Shown: positions 49,922 through 58,663 of the stretch, piece after piece
How the letters are laid out: each line of letters opens with the position of its first letter
Position numbering within the stretch: position 1 is the first letter of the stretch
Source of the DNA: Duganella radicis
GTDB lineage: Bacteria; Pseudomonadota; Gammaproteobacteria; Burkholderiales; Burkholderiaceae_D
Length of the DNA: 64,000 nucleotides
NCBI RefSeq assembly: GCF_009720825.1
Contig: NZ_WNKY01000017.1
Location: 1 to 64,000 of the forward strand
Reading direction: 5' to 3'
The notes under the pieces: model-generated
The model's database searches: none
Seen by the model: only the letters and a program-made list of their open reading frames with translations
Told to the model about the DNA's origin: nothing
Position numbers and translations under genes: made by a program

Positions 49922-51694
49922 ATGATGAGCACAGAAGTAAAAGTGCCGAATATCGGCGACTTCGCAGAGGTAGAAGTGATTGAGGTGATGGTCAAGGTTG
50001 GCGACACCGTCAAGGTGGACCAGTCGCTGATCACCGTGGAATCGGACAAGGCCAGCATGGAAGTGCCTTCGTCGCACGCCGGCGTGGTGAAAGAACTGCG
50101 CGTCAAGGTGGGCGACAAGGTCAAGGAAGGCTCGATCATGCTGGTGGTGGAAGCTTCGGAAGGCGCAGCAGCGCCTGCGCCGGCGCCTGCCGCAGCAGCA
50201 CCTGCCGCCGCTGCACCAGCGCCGGCCGCACCGGCGGTAGCGCCGATCGGTGGCAGCTACTCCGGCCAGGTCGACGTCGACTGCGACATGATGGTGCTGG
50301 GCGGTGGTCCTGGCGGCTACTCGGCTGCCTTCCGCGCCGCCGACCTGGGCCTGAACACGGTGATCGTCGAGCGTTACGACACGCTGGGCGGCGTGTGCCT
50401 GAACGTGGGTTGCATCCCATCGAAGGCACTGCTGCACGTGGCGTCCGTGATCGACGAGACCGCGCACATGTCCAACACCGGAGTGACCTTCGCCAAGCCG
50501 ACCATCGACATCGACCAGGTACGCAAGTACAAGGAAGGCGTGATCAAGAACATGACCGGCGGTCTGGCCGGCATGGCCAAGGCGCGCAAGACCCAGATCG
50601 TGCAAGGCGTGGGCCAGTTCCTGAGCGCCAACCACATCGAAGTCACCGCCAAGGATGGCTCGAAAAAGGTTGTGCAGTTCAAACAGGCCATCATCGCCGC
50701 CGGTTCGTCGGTGGTGAAACTGCCGTTCGTGCCGGAAGATCCACGCATCGTCGACTCGACCGGCGCGCTGGAACTGCGCCAGATCCCTAAGCGCATGCTG
50801 GTGATCGGCGGCGGCATCATCGGTCTGGAAATGGCCACCGTGTACTCCACCTTCGGCGCGCGCATCGACGTGGTCGAAATGATGGACGGTCTGATGCAAG
50901 GCGCCGACCGCGATGCGGTCAAAGTCTGGCAGAAGTACAACGAAGCCCGCTTCGACAACATCATGACCAAGACCAAAACCGTTGGCGTTGAAGCGCTGCC
51001 GGAAGGGATCAAAGTCACGTTCGAAGCGGCGGAAGCCGGCGCACCAGCACCTGCGCCACAAGTGTATGACCTGGTGCTGGTGGCCGTGGGCCGCAGCCCG
51101 AACGGCAAGAAGATCGCCGCCGAGAAGGCCGGCGTGATCGTCACCGATCGCGGCTTCATCCCGGTCGACAGCCAGATGCGCACCAACGTGCCGAACATCT
51201 TCGCCATCGGCGACCTGGTGGGCCAGCCTATGCTGGCGCACAAGGCGGTGCACGAAGGCCACGTGGCGGCGGAAGCTGCGGCGGGCCAGAAATCGCACTT
51301 CGACGTCAAGGTGATTCCATCGGTGGCCTACACCGATCCGGAAGTGGCATGGGCGGGCATCACTGAAGACGAAGCGAAAGCCAAGGGCATCAAGGTCGAG
51401 AAAGGCCACTTCCCTTGGGCGGCGAGTGGCCGCGCCGTGGCCAACGGCCGCGCCGAAGGCTTCACCAAAGTGCTGTTCGACGCCGAGACCCACCGCATCA
51501 TCGGCGGCACCATCGTCGGTACGCATGCGGGCGACATGATCGGCGAAATCGCCCTGGCGATCGAAATGGGCTGCGATGGCACCGACATCGGCAAAACCAT
51601 CCACCCGCACCCAACGCTGGGCGAATCGATCGGCATGGCGGCGGAAGTCTACGAAGGCGTCTGCACCGACCTGCCACCACCGCGCAAGCGCTAA
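49922..51694 (+). CDS. lpdA: Dihydrolipoyl dehydrogenase (E3) with its own lipoyl domain
   Basis: Reoxidises dihydrolipoamide with NAD+. The 590-residue protein starts with a lipoyl domain (lysine in [13 protein letters not shown]) and an Ala/Pro hinge, then the flavoprotein: [17 protein letters not shown] for FAD, redox disulphide in [26 protein letters not shown] for NAD, and the dimerisation domain with the His-Glu pair in HPHPTLGE. E3 with an N-terminal lipoyl domain is known in betaproteobacteria and Neisseria. AAGGAG precedes the ATG at 49922; the gene is six bases after aceF. A terminator follows. Confidence 0.97.
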   Translation: MMSTEVKVPNIGDFAEVEVIEVMVKVGDTVKVDQSLITVESDKASMEVPSSHAGVVKELRVKVGDKVKEGSIMLVVEASEGAAAPAPAPAAAAPAAAAPAPAAPAVAPIGGSYSGQVDVDCDMMVLGGGPGGYSAAFRAADLGLNTVIVERYDTLGGVCLNVGCIPSKALLHVASVIDETAHMSNTGVTFAKPTIDIDQVRKYKEGVIKNMTGGLAGMAKARKTQIVQGVGQFLSANHIEVTAKDGSKKVVQFKQAIIAAGSSVVKLPFVPEDPRIVDSTGALELRQIPKRMLVIGGGIIGLEMATVYSTFGARIDVVEMMDGLMQGADRDAVKVWQKYNEARFDNIMTKTKTVGVEALPEGIKVTFEAAEAGAPAPAPQVYDLVLVAVGRSPNGKKIAAEKAGVIVTDRGFIPVDSQMRTNVPNIFAIGDLVGQPMLAHKAVHEGHVAAEAAAGQKSHFDVKVIPSVAYTDPEVAWAGITEDEAKAKGIKVEKGHFPWAASGRAVANGRAEGFTKVLFDAETHRIIGGTIVGTHAGDMIGEIALAIEMGCDGTDIGKTIHPHPTLGESIGMAAEVYEGVCTDLPPPRKR

Positions 51695-51710
51695 GCCGCA
51701 CGCGGCAAAC

Positions 51711-51744
51711 AAAAAAACCGGGACTTGTTCCCGGTTTTTTTTTT
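51711..51744 (+). terminator. aceE-aceF-lpd operon terminator
   Basis: ACCGGGAA-type stem (AAAACCGGGA-CTTG-TTCCCGGTTTT) with flanking A- and T-runs; strong rho-independent and possibly bidirectional. Confidence 0.95.
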
Positions 51745-51904
51745 GCATTATCGAGGAGCACTGATGGCGTAAGAGCTTCCGTGGCTCGGGCGATCCCGCA
51801 AGACGAAGGCTTCGCTTAACGGGAATTGTCGATGTCAACTCAGTATGACTTCCGCTTTCGCCCGTTAACAGTCATTTATCTATACAAATTCGAAATTTAA
51901 ATCG
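51745..51904. other. Gap without a recognised gene
   Basis: I see no gene, tRNA or clear signal. From about 51840 the base composition drops to AT-rich, marking the left edge of acquired DNA. Confidence 0.5.
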
Positions 51905-52385
51905 TCAGTTGAATCCAATGCTTCGGCTATATTCCTGAAAAAGTGAGAAGCAAGTTAGGTCGTTTCGAACTACTGCCGATGGTGCAAACAGCAATGAATC
52001 CAAAGTGTTTTTTATGTTATCGGTGTCGCTCATTGACATTCCATAGCTTGTTCCAAAAACATGACGTGTGGTTTTCTTTTCCGGGTTTTCTTCGACAAGT
52101 AATTTCATGTTCAAAGGATGATAGGAGTAACCTAGAAAAATCAATCAGCTGATATCCGATAGCTCGTTGCAATCGCATGCATCAAAAAAGGCTCTAAACA
52201 ACGGTCATAATTAAAATGTGCGCTGCAATATTTATTGCACGGGACACATAATCATCTCCGTTTAAGCCGTTCCGATCAAAAACCATTAGTTTTGCAATAT
52301 GCTCTTTTAATTGCTCACCAATCGGCAAGCCAAACTCGAAGCTGGCGCCAGCGCCCAGAGCAAAAACAGTTTTGTTAATTTGCAT
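51905..52385 (-). pseudogene. SIR2-like (NAD-consuming defence-type) gene remnant
   Basis: Three pieces in correct order on the minus strand resemble one SIR2-like protein. The N-terminus at 52385-52215 reads TVFALGAGASFEFGLPIG, the GAGAS nucleotide-binding motif. A second piece, in another frame at about 52221-52150, reads AHFNYDRCLEPFLMHA, the FNYD motif. The third, from 52144 to 51905, reads LIFLGYSYHPLNMKLL then VFGTSYGMS, matching the family's C-terminal region. A complete gene would be about 1 kb; here it is under 0.5 kb, so at least two internal deletions or frameshifts have occurred. SIR2-like proteins of this type are often NAD-depleting antiphage effectors. Confidence 0.65.
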
Positions 52386-52491
52386 ATTCTAATTTTCTAT
52401 GTCCAATTCTTTCAGCATCGAATAGCAGCTACTTGCTGCCGATTCCTAAAATACTCTTGGCGAAATCGCAATCGTGAACATCGAAAATCAT

Positions 52492-52929
52492 TCACACGTT
52501 TTGAAGAAGGGAATTGTATCCGGCATATTCGTTTTTCCAGTCGCCATAGACGGCTGTCAGTCCGCACTTTGGGCATCGACACCCCAGATACAACCAACGG
52601 ACGACGCTGGAATCTTCATATAGCGAAACTCCAACTGCGATTTCCAAATCGTCGTTATCGCAAGGGCAGCCGCACTCTTCAAGCTCAGCATCTTCAAGGT
52701 ACTCGCTGCTGTCTCCGATGGGATGCAGAGTTCTACACGAGGAGCAACGACGCACCGCTGCCCCCTCATCACCATCTAGCAATAGTTGGAACGTGGTCCC
52801 ACTACAAGTACAGATGGCGTCTGCAAAATGTTGAGCTTGGTACCCATTGAGCTTGCTGTACCGCAAAATTTCCGTTTGGATGTCTGTTCTGCTATCTCCG
52901 TACCAGTATTTTCCACGTTTCTTTAGCAT
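52492..52929 (-). CDS. Cys-rich zinc-binding-like hypothetical protein
   Basis: A 145-residue protein with an intact frame. It has several Cys pairs suited to zinc binding (AICTCSG, RRCSSCRTLHP, ECGCPCDN and LGCRCPKCGL); the last could be a rubredoxin-type knuckle. The start (KKRGKYWYGDSRTDIQTEI) and the pattern are typical of an uncharacterised family I have an impression of but cannot name. It is AT-richer than the chromosome, and sits beside the SIR2 remnant in reversed orientation to aceE, so both may have come together by transfer. Confidence 0.65.
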   Translation of the reverse strand: MLKKRGKYWYGDSRTDIQTEILRYSKLNGYQAQHFADAICTCSGTTFQLLLDGDEGAAVRRCSSCRTLHPIGDSSEYLEDAELEECGCPCDNDDLEIAVGVSLYEDSSVVRWLYLGCRCPKCGLTAVYGDWKNEYAGYNSLLQNV

Positions 52930-53140
52930 ATTTTAGAAACCCATTGAATATAAACAACTCCAAGTTATGGTGCCACTTACGGGTGTCAAGAATAACTATC
53001 GACAGGCCGCTTGTGGCCGAACTCCGTCGGTGAGCTTAGAGGGTAACATTTTGCTTCCCGAAAAAATGCGCGAAATATAACAGCTTGAAATGTGCTGTGC
53101 TTGTATTATGAGAGCCGGTCTTTTCTTATGGGGGCTTTGA
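52930..53140. other. Gap without a recognised gene
   Basis: AT-rich until about 53000, then normal composition. No RNA gene or repeat seen; it holds the promoter of the Cys-rich gene and that of the TfoX-like gene. Confidence 0.4.
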
Positions 53141-53461
53141 ATGGCCGCGAACGCGGAGTTTGTCAGTTATATCGAGGAACTGCTTGCGCCGCTAGGCTCG
53201 CTGAGCGCTGGCCGCTTTTTTGGTGGTCGTTCCCTCAGCTGTCACGGCCAGCAGTTCGCGTGGATCATTGGTAGCACGCTCTATCTGCGCGTCGGCGATG
53301 CTACGCGCGCGGATTTTGAAGCCCACGGTGCGCAGCCGTTCAGGTACACCACCAAGAAAGGCGAAGTCACGGTTCGCAAGTTTTACACGGCGCCCGAATT
53401 CCTGCTCGACGATCCCGAGCAACTGCGGCTCTGGTGCCGTCGCGCGCTTAGCTTGGAATGA
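53141..53461 (+). CDS. TfoX N-terminal-domain protein
   Basis: A 106-residue single-domain protein of the TfoX/Sxy N-terminal family: FVSYIEELLAPLGSLSAGRFFGGRSLSCHGQQFAWI is the conserved core, with the R-FGG turn, followed by LYLRVGDATRADFEAHG and PFRYTTKKG. In gamma-proteobacteria TfoX activates competence genes, but stand-alone N-terminal domains in other bacteria have no shown function. Intact and of normal length for that class. Confidence 0.82.
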   Translation: MAANAEFVSYIEELLAPLGSLSAGRFFGGRSLSCHGQQFAWIIGSTLYLRVGDATRADFEAHGAQPFRYTTKKGEVTVRKFYTAPEFLLDDPEQLRLWCRRALSLE

Positions 53462-53507
53462 TTAGGGGATATCCGTACCAAAGGCCATGCCCGCGCCGCC
53501 GCGGGGA

Positions 53508-54806
53508 TTAGCGCGTCAGGCGGTACAGCAGGATCGCGGTGCGAATGGTAGCGCGTTCGATCGAGGCGATCTCCAGATCTTCATCCGGCGAATGGGCGCC
53601 GTTGCCGGTCGCGCCCAGGCCGTCCAGGCTGTCGATCAACGGTGCGACAAATTGCACGTCGCCCGCGCCGCGCTGGCCCGGCGGCAGGGCAGGGATCTCG
53701 CCCAGTCCCGCGTCCTTGCTGGCCTGCGAGTAGACCTTCAACACCGCGAGGTTGCCGTCGGTCGGCGCCATCGGCGGATACGCATCGTGGAAGGTGATGC
53801 TGGCGCTGGTGCCCGGGAGATTCTGCGCCACGATGGCTTTCATCTTCGCGTGCGCGCGGTCGCGCTGTTCGTAACTCAGGTAACGCAGATCGCCTTCCAC
53901 CGTGGCGGTGCGCGCAATCACATTGCTCTTGCCGGCGGCCTGCCCGATGCTGCCGGGCGCATTGGTGCCGGCATCCGTGCCGCCGACGATCAGGCCTGGG
54001 CTGAATGTCAGGTCCGGCTCCATCACCTGCTGGCGGAAGCCGTCGATAATGCGGGCGGCTTCGTAGATGGCGCCATAGCCGGCACTTTCTGTGAAGATGC
54101 CGCTGGAGTGCCCCTGCTTGCCGCTCACCTTCAACTCCCATGACGACGAGGCGCGGCGGCCGATGGTGCCGGTGTCCTTGCCGTCCTTGTTGCGCACCGT
54201 TGCTTCGAAGGCGAGGGCGATGTCGCTGCGTTTTGCGGCGTTGACCATGTCCGCGCGCGAGATCTCGATGGGATCGCCGGCCTTTTCCTCGTCGCCGCTG
54301 AACACCACGGTGATGGTGGTGTTATCCAGCGCGCCCACGCGATGCAACGCGCGCAGCGCTTCGATGATGATCACATCGCCGCCCTTCATGTCGTTGACGC
54401 CTTGGCCGCGCACACGGTCACCGTTGCGCTGCCACAGTTGGACCGGACTGTCCTTTTCAAACACGGTATCGAGATGGCCGATCAGCAGCAGGCGCTTGCC
54501 CTGCTTGCCCTCGCGGGTAGCAATCAAATGGCCGGCACGCTGCATGGCGGCCGGCATGTCGGACCAGCGGGTGGCAAAGCCCAACTGCGAGAACTGCTCG
54601 CCAAACAGCTTGCCCACCGCCCGCACGCCTTCGTGGTTCATGGTGCCGCTATTGATGTTGACCGAGCGCTCCAGCAGTTCCAGTCCTTGCGCCGAATGCG
54701 CCTTCACTTCCGCGACGATCTTCTGCTCCGTGGCCGACAGCCCCTCGGCACGCGCCGCGCCCAAGGTCAGGGCCAGCACTGCAAACGCGAACGCTTTCAA
54801 CTTCAT
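53508..54806 (-). CDS. M20-family metallopeptidase (glutamate carboxypeptidase-like)
   Basis: A 432-residue exported zinc peptidase. Signal peptide KLKAFAFAVLALTLGAARAE is followed by the M20 catalytic domain: LLLIGHLDTVF (His, Asp), GVNDMKGGDVIIIEAL (Asp), FSGDEEKAGD (catalytic Glu and ligand) and, late, GNGAHSPDEDL (His). A dimerisation domain lies between. This pattern is that of carboxypeptidase G2-like enzymes that remove C-terminal glutamate; natural substrate unknown. It is followed convergently by the TfoX-like gene. Confidence 0.9.
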   Translation of the reverse strand: MKLKAFAFAVLALTLGAARAEGLSATEQKIVAEVKAHSAQGLELLERSVNINSGTMNHEGVRAVGKLFGEQFSQLGFATRWSDMPAAMQRAGHLIATREGKQGKRLLLIGHLDTVFEKDSPVQLWQRNGDRVRGQGVNDMKGGDVIIIEALRALHRVGALDNTTITVVFSGDEEKAGDPIEISRADMVNAAKRSDIALAFEATVRNKDGKDTGTIGRRASSSWELKVSGKQGHSSGIFTESAGYGAIYEAARIIDGFRQQVMEPDLTFSPGLIVGGTDAGTNAPGSIGQAAGKSNVIARTATVEGDLRYLSYEQRDRAHAKMKAIVAQNLPGTSASITFHDAYPPMAPTDGNLAVLKVYSQASKDAGLGEIPALPPGQRGAGDVQFVAPLIDSLDGLGATGNGAHSPDEDLEIASIERATIRTAILLYRLTR

Positions 54807-54846
54807 GCGACACTCCTCCGGTGGATGATATGCCGTCGATTGTAGC

Positions 54847-55269
54847 TCAGCCCTGCGCCGATGCGGGCAGGCCGAATACGTGGTCGAAGGCGAGGCTGAA
54901 AATGTAGGTGTAGATCATGAAGAACATCAGCAGCCAGATGTCCAGCACCAGCGCATCCCACAAGGAGATGTTGAGCCACCACGCGAACAGCGGCACCAGC
55001 ACCAGCAGCAGCCCGCCCTCGAAGCCGATGGCGTGGGCGGCACGGCGTTTCCAGCTGCGGCCGCGCGTCTTCTGGCGCACCTCCCAAGCTTCGAACATGG
55101 TGTTGAACGCGAAGTTCCAGACGATGGCGATCAGCGACGAAGCGACGGCGGCGGTGCCCGCATGGCCCGCATCGTGCCCGCCCATGAGCATCAGGCCAGT
55201 GCTGGTCAGGCCGATAGCGATGGTTTCAAACAGGGAGACGTAGACGACTTTGCGTTTCAGGCCTTGCAT
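54847..55269 (-). CDS. PACE-family efflux pump
   Basis: A 140-residue inner-membrane protein with four predicted helices arranged as two bacterial-transmembrane-pair repeats: LKRKVVYVSLFETIAIGLT and RRAAHAIGFEGGLLLVLVPL, each carrying the conserved E. This matches the PACE family (AceI-like), which exports biocides such as chlorhexidine and natural polyamines. The start at 55269 is set by the family. It is divergent from a LysR gene, the same arrangement as AceI with its activator AceR. Confidence 0.88.
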   Translation of the reverse strand: MQGLKRKVVYVSLFETIAIGLTSTGLMLMGGHDAGHAGTAAVASSLIAIVWNFAFNTMFEAWEVRQKTRGRSWKRRAAHAIGFEGGLLLVLVPLFAWWLNISLWDALVLDIWLLMFFMIYTYIFSLAFDHVFGLPASAQG

Positions 55270-55364
55270 GGCTTTTCCTTGAGGAGACAACGGGGCGCAT
55301 GATATGCGTGTTTTGCTGATTGTTAAAGTCAGCTGCTGTCAGTTTTTCTGATAGCATGATTGTT

Positions 55365-56276
55365 ATGGCTTTTTCATCCGATAACATTGCGATTTTTTTG
55401 GCGGTGCTGGACCACGGCTCTTTTTCAGCTGCGGCGCGGGCGCTGGGGCGGGTGCCGTCGGCGGTCAGCATGGCCATCGCGCAGTTGGAGGCGGAGCTGG
55501 ACCTGACGCTGTTCGAGCGCAGCTCGCGCGAGGTGCGGCCCACCGAGTCGGCGCGCGCGCTGGAGGCCGAGGCGCGCCAGATGGCGGGGCAGTTGCGGCG
55601 CTTGCAGGCGCACGCGCTGTCGCTGCATCAGGGACTGGAGCGCAGACTGACGTTGGCGATCGCGCCCGAGCTGCTGTCGGCGCCGTGGAGCGATCCGCTG
55701 GCGCGGCTGGCGGAGGAGTTCCCGTCGCTGGAAGTGGAGGTGCTGTCGGCGCCGCAGGATGATGCGCTGCGCATGCTGCACGAAGGCGCGGCGCAGCTGG
55801 CGCTGATCTACGAGCGCACGCGGGTGCATGAGCATGAGAGTTTCCAGGAACTGGGCAGCGAGGTGCTGGTGCCGGTGATCTCGCCGCATCACAAGCTGGC
55901 GCGGGAGCACAAGGGCGGCATACGGCTGGAGGATTTGCTCGATGTGCGGCAGGTCGCCATCGTCAGCCGCGACATGGCGGAAGCCGATCAGCGCGTGCTC
56001 ATCTCGCGCAAGCTGTGGCGCACCGACAGCCACCTCGCCACCTTGAGCCTGGTGCGTGCCGGCGTGGGCTGGGCCTATCTGCCGTTGCGCCAGGTGGCGC
56101 CGCTGCTGGAGCGCGGCGAGTTGCGGCACATCGGCTTCGCGCACATGAGCAATGAGCTGCGCTTGTGGGTGGATGTGGTGTGGCGCAATGACCGGCCGCT
56201 GGGCCTGGGCGCCAAGCGCCTGGTCGCGCTGATGCAGGATATCGCAGGTTTGGAGGCGCGTCCGCCGCAGAAGTGA
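55365..56276 (+). CDS. LysR-family regulator, divergent from the PACE pump
   Basis: A 303-residue LysR-type protein; the helix-turn-helix covers residues 5-65 (IAIFLAVLDHGSFSAAARALG, then PSAVSMAIAQLEAELDLTLFER), with the effector domain after it. Its position, divergent from and less than 100 bases from the PACE gene, parallels AceR and suggests it activates the pump on biocide exposure. The intergenic TCAGCTGCTGTCAGTTTTTCTGATAGC contains TATCAG/CTGACA-like repeats that might be its site. The start at 55365 is selected by homology. Confidence 0.85.
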   Translation: MAFSSDNIAIFLAVLDHGSFSAAARALGRVPSAVSMAIAQLEAELDLTLFERSSREVRPTESARALEAEARQMAGQLRRLQAHALSLHQGLERRLTLAIAPELLSAPWSDPLARLAEEFPSLEVEVLSAPQDDALRMLHEGAAQLALIYERTRVHEHESFQELGSEVLVPVISPHHKLAREHKGGIRLEDLLDVRQVAIVSRDMAEADQRVLISRKLWRTDSHLATLSLVRAGVGWAYLPLRQVAPLLERGELRHIGFAHMSNELRLWVDVVWRNDRPLGLGAKRLVALMQDIAGLEARPPQK

Positions 56277-56309
56277 TACTCTGCTGTTTTTGCCCCGTTG
56301 AGGAAGATT

Positions 56310-56969
56310 ATGCGTTTGTTGAAGATTGCCCTGGCAGTAGCCGGTCTGTGCGCCGCTACCGCGTTTGCCTCGCCTGCCGCGCCGCGCGCCGGCGCCGAGT
56401 ACAACATCCTGAAAACCCCGCAGCAGGTACAGGTGCAGGGCCAGAAGGTGGAGGTGATCGAGTTCTTCATGTATCACTGCCCGGCGTGCTACGCGCTGGA
56501 GCCGGCTATGCTGGAATGGGTGAAGAAGCAGGGCGACAACATCAATTTCCGCCGCATCCACCTGCCGCTGACCGGCGAGAACGATCCGGAAGCGCATATG
56601 TTCCTGACGCTGGAAGCGATGAAGCTGGAAGAGCAGCTGCACGCCAAGATCCTCACCACCTGGCACGTCGAGCGCAAGCGCCTGAAGAGCGATGCCGACA
56701 ATATCGACTGGGCGGTCAAGAACGGCGTCGATAAAGAGAAGTTCACCGCGGCCTACAATTCCTTCGCGGTGATGACGCGCCTGAAAAACGCCGGTCGTGT
56801 GGCTGCGGCGTATGAGGTGAACAGCACGCCGACCATGGTGGTGGCGGGCCGCTACCTCACCAATCCAACCATGGTTGACGCCAGCAATCCGGGCATCCCG
56901 CGCGCGCAATTGGGCGCGGCCACGCTGCAAGTGCTGGACGCCCTGGTGGCGCAGGCGCGCGGCAAGTAA
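56310..56969 (+). CDS. dsbA: Thiol:disulphide interchange protein DsbA
   Basis: A 219-residue periplasmic oxidase that introduces disulphides. Signal peptide RLLKIALAVAGLCAATAFAS is followed by the thioredoxin fold with the active site in EFFMYHCPACYALEP and the cis-Pro region in VNSTPTMVVAGRYL. The site is C-P-A-C rather than the C-P-H-C of E. coli DsbA, which may change redox potential. GAGGAAG lies before the ATG at 56310. The gene stands alone between the LysR gene and a converging GNAT gene. Confidence 0.9.
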   Translation: MRLLKIALAVAGLCAATAFASPAAPRAGAEYNILKTPQQVQVQGQKVEVIEFFMYHCPACYALEPAMLEWVKKQGDNINFRRIHLPLTGENDPEAHMFLTLEAMKLEEQLHAKILTTWHVERKRLKSDADNIDWAVKNGVDKEKFTAAYNSFAVMTRLKNAGRVAAAYEVNSTPTMVVAGRYLTNPTMVDASNPGIPRAQLGAATLQVLDALVAQARGK

Positions 56970-56975
56970 GCCTTC

Positions 56976-57488
56976 CTAGAGGCGGCACTGGTACAGGTGG
57001 GAGAAGTGATCTTCGCCGTTCACCTGTACCACGTGCGACGCGGCCAGCGCGTCGCGCGTGAAGCCATGCTTTTCCAGTATGCGCCGCGATCCCGTATTCT
57101 GCGGCGAGATCCATGCGTTCAGCACGCGCAGGCCGTATAGCTCGCGCGCCAGTTCCATCAGATACGTCAGTGCCAGGCTGCCCAGCCCTTGGCGCGCCGC
57201 GCTGTGCGCGATGCGGTATCCCACTTCACCGGTTCCCGCCGTGCGATCGATGCGGCGCAGATTGGCGCGACCGGCGATGGCGGCGTCGTCGTCGCTGGTC
57301 AGTACACAGGGATGCAGCACGCCCGCGTGGTGGCTGGCGAGATAATCGGCGATGTGCGCCGCCACGCTGGCCCTTGAGTAGAAGGCCGGATCGCGCGCTT
57401 CCACATGCTGCTCGAACCATGCGCGGTTGGCCAGTTCAAACGCCAGCAGGCGTTCCACATCGTCCGCTTGCAGGGTGCGTATCTTCAT
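56976..57488 (-). CDS. GNAT-family N-acetyltransferase
   Basis: A 170-residue acetyltransferase of the RimJ/RimL type. The acetyl-CoA-binding motif region is ARQGLGSLALTYLMELARE, preceded by VGYRIAHSA and followed by NTGSRRILEKHGF. Its substrate (protein N-terminus or small amine) cannot be told. The start overlaps the stop of the upstream hydrolase gene by four bases. Confidence 0.83.
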   Translation of the reverse strand: MKIRTLQADDVERLLAFELANRAWFEQHVEARDPAFYSRASVAAHIADYLASHHAGVLHPCVLTSDDDAAIAGRANLRRIDRTAGTGEVGYRIAHSAARQGLGSLALTYLMELARELYGLRVLNAWISPQNTGSRRILEKHGFTRDALAASHVVQVNGEDHFSHLYQCRL

Positions 57489-58423
57489 GGATGGGCGGCG
57501 AGGTAGGCCAGCATGTGCTGGTTGAACAGCGCCGGCTGTTCCAGCTGTGGCAGGTGGCCCGACTGGTCGATCTCGGTGTAGGTCAGCGACGGGATGGCGT
57601 TGCGGATGTGCGCCGCCTGCGCCACCGGGATCACCGGATCTTGCTTGCCCCAGATCAGATGCACCGGCGTGCCGGCCTTGGCGATGCCGGCGTAGATGGC
57701 GTCGAAGTTTTCACGCGACAGGCTGAGACGCGAACGATACAGCGCGCGGCCAAAGCCATAAAACTCCATCTGCGGGCGATAGCGCTCGGCCCAGCCGGGG
57801 AATTGTTCCGGATGCAGGAAGTCGCTGCTCTGGTTGTCCGCCATGGTCGGTACGGCGTTCACCTGGAACAGGTAGGGACCGAGCCACGGCGTGGCCAGCT
57901 GCCACGGAATGGCGGGCGCGCTGTTGGAGGGATCGACCAGGTTGAGGGTGCGCACGCGCTGCGGATGCGTGGACGCGTAATGCGCCGTGAGGTAGCCGCC
58001 GAAGGACAGGCCGAACAGATCGATCTTGCCGTCCACCTTGAGCGCCTTGAGCAGGTCGTCCAGCTGGCGGTCGTAGAAGGCGCCGTCGTAGGCGGCGTCC
58101 GGCCGGTCGGACAGGCCGCGGCCGAACAGGTCGTAGCGGATCACGCGGTAGCCGGCGTCGCGCAGGGCGGCAAAGGTGGGGTCCCAGATGTAGGAGGGCA
58201 CCGAGAAGCCGTGCACCAGCACCGCCACGCGGCCATTGTCCGGCCCCGCCGCCTCGTAGTAGGTGACGCCGTCGCCCAGCGTGGCGTAGCTGCCCGGCGC
58301 GCCATTGTGTTCACGGACGGAGGCGGTCAGCGCGCGGCGCTCGGGATTGCGCTCGTGGTAGGTGGCCGCAAGGCCGGCGGTCGCCAGCACTACGGCCAGC
58401 AGGACCCAGCGTAGCGGTTTCAT
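57485..58423 (-). CDS. Alpha/beta hydrolase
   Basis: The 312-residue protein begins with one hydrophobic segment (LRWVLLAVVLATAGLAATYH), a membrane anchor or signal peptide, then the hydrolase fold: VLVHGFSVPSYIWDPTF with the oxyanion turn, the nucleophile Ser in LFGLSFGGYLTA, an acid near WGKQDPVIPV and the final His in SGHLPQLEQP. Substrate unknown. The start at 58423 lies directly after the stop of a small gene, and its 3' end overlaps the GNAT gene, forming a tight three-gene unit. Confidence 0.85.
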   Translation of the reverse strand: MKPLRWVLLAVVLATAGLAATYHERNPERRALTASVREHNGAPGSYATLGDGVTYYEAAGPDNGRVAVLVHGFSVPSYIWDPTFAALRDAGYRVIRYDLFGRGLSDRPDAAYDGAFYDRQLDDLLKALKVDGKIDLFGLSFGGYLTAHYASTHPQRVRTLNLVDPSNSAPAIPWQLATPWLGPYLFQVNAVPTMADNQSSDFLHPEQFPGWAERYRPQMEFYGFGRALYRSRLSLSRENFDAIYAGIAKAGTPVHLIWGKQDPVIPVAQAAHIRNAIPSLTYTEIDQSGHLPQLEQPALFNQHMLAYLAAHP

Positions 58424-58424
58424 T

Positions 58425-58607
58425 TCAGTTGACGGTGAAGCGGGCCGGGATTTCAATGCCGCCGGTGCGGGCGGCTTCGGCGTAGGCTTTCAGCTCGCTG
58501 ATCACGGCGTCCAGCTGCTCCTGGCCAGGATTGGCCTGGAAGTGTTTGATGCGCTCGTTCATGAGCGTAATTTGTTTGCTCCAGTCCAGGCGACTCGTTT
58601 TGCTCAT
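58425..58607 (-). CDS. Small hypothetical protein
   Basis: A 60-residue soluble, mainly helical protein (SKTSRLDWSKQITLMNERI through LDAVISELKAYAEAAR). CGGAG precedes the start at 58607, and it ends one base before the hydrolase ATG, so it is translated ahead of it in one operon. Not recognised; coding seems real from the ribosome binding site and spacing. Confidence 0.6.
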   Translation of the reverse strand: MSKTSRLDWSKQITLMNERIKHFQANPGQEQLDAVISELKAYAEAARTGGIEIPARFTVN

Positions 58608-58663
58608 GTGTACTCCGATTGATAAAAAATCAGTATAGAACAAATAGCAAAACTGTGCGTGGT

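Noticed and set aside
48743..51838. Open frame of about 1000 codons opposite aceF-lpd
   Set aside because: It runs across two clear genes and a terminator with shadow-like composition.
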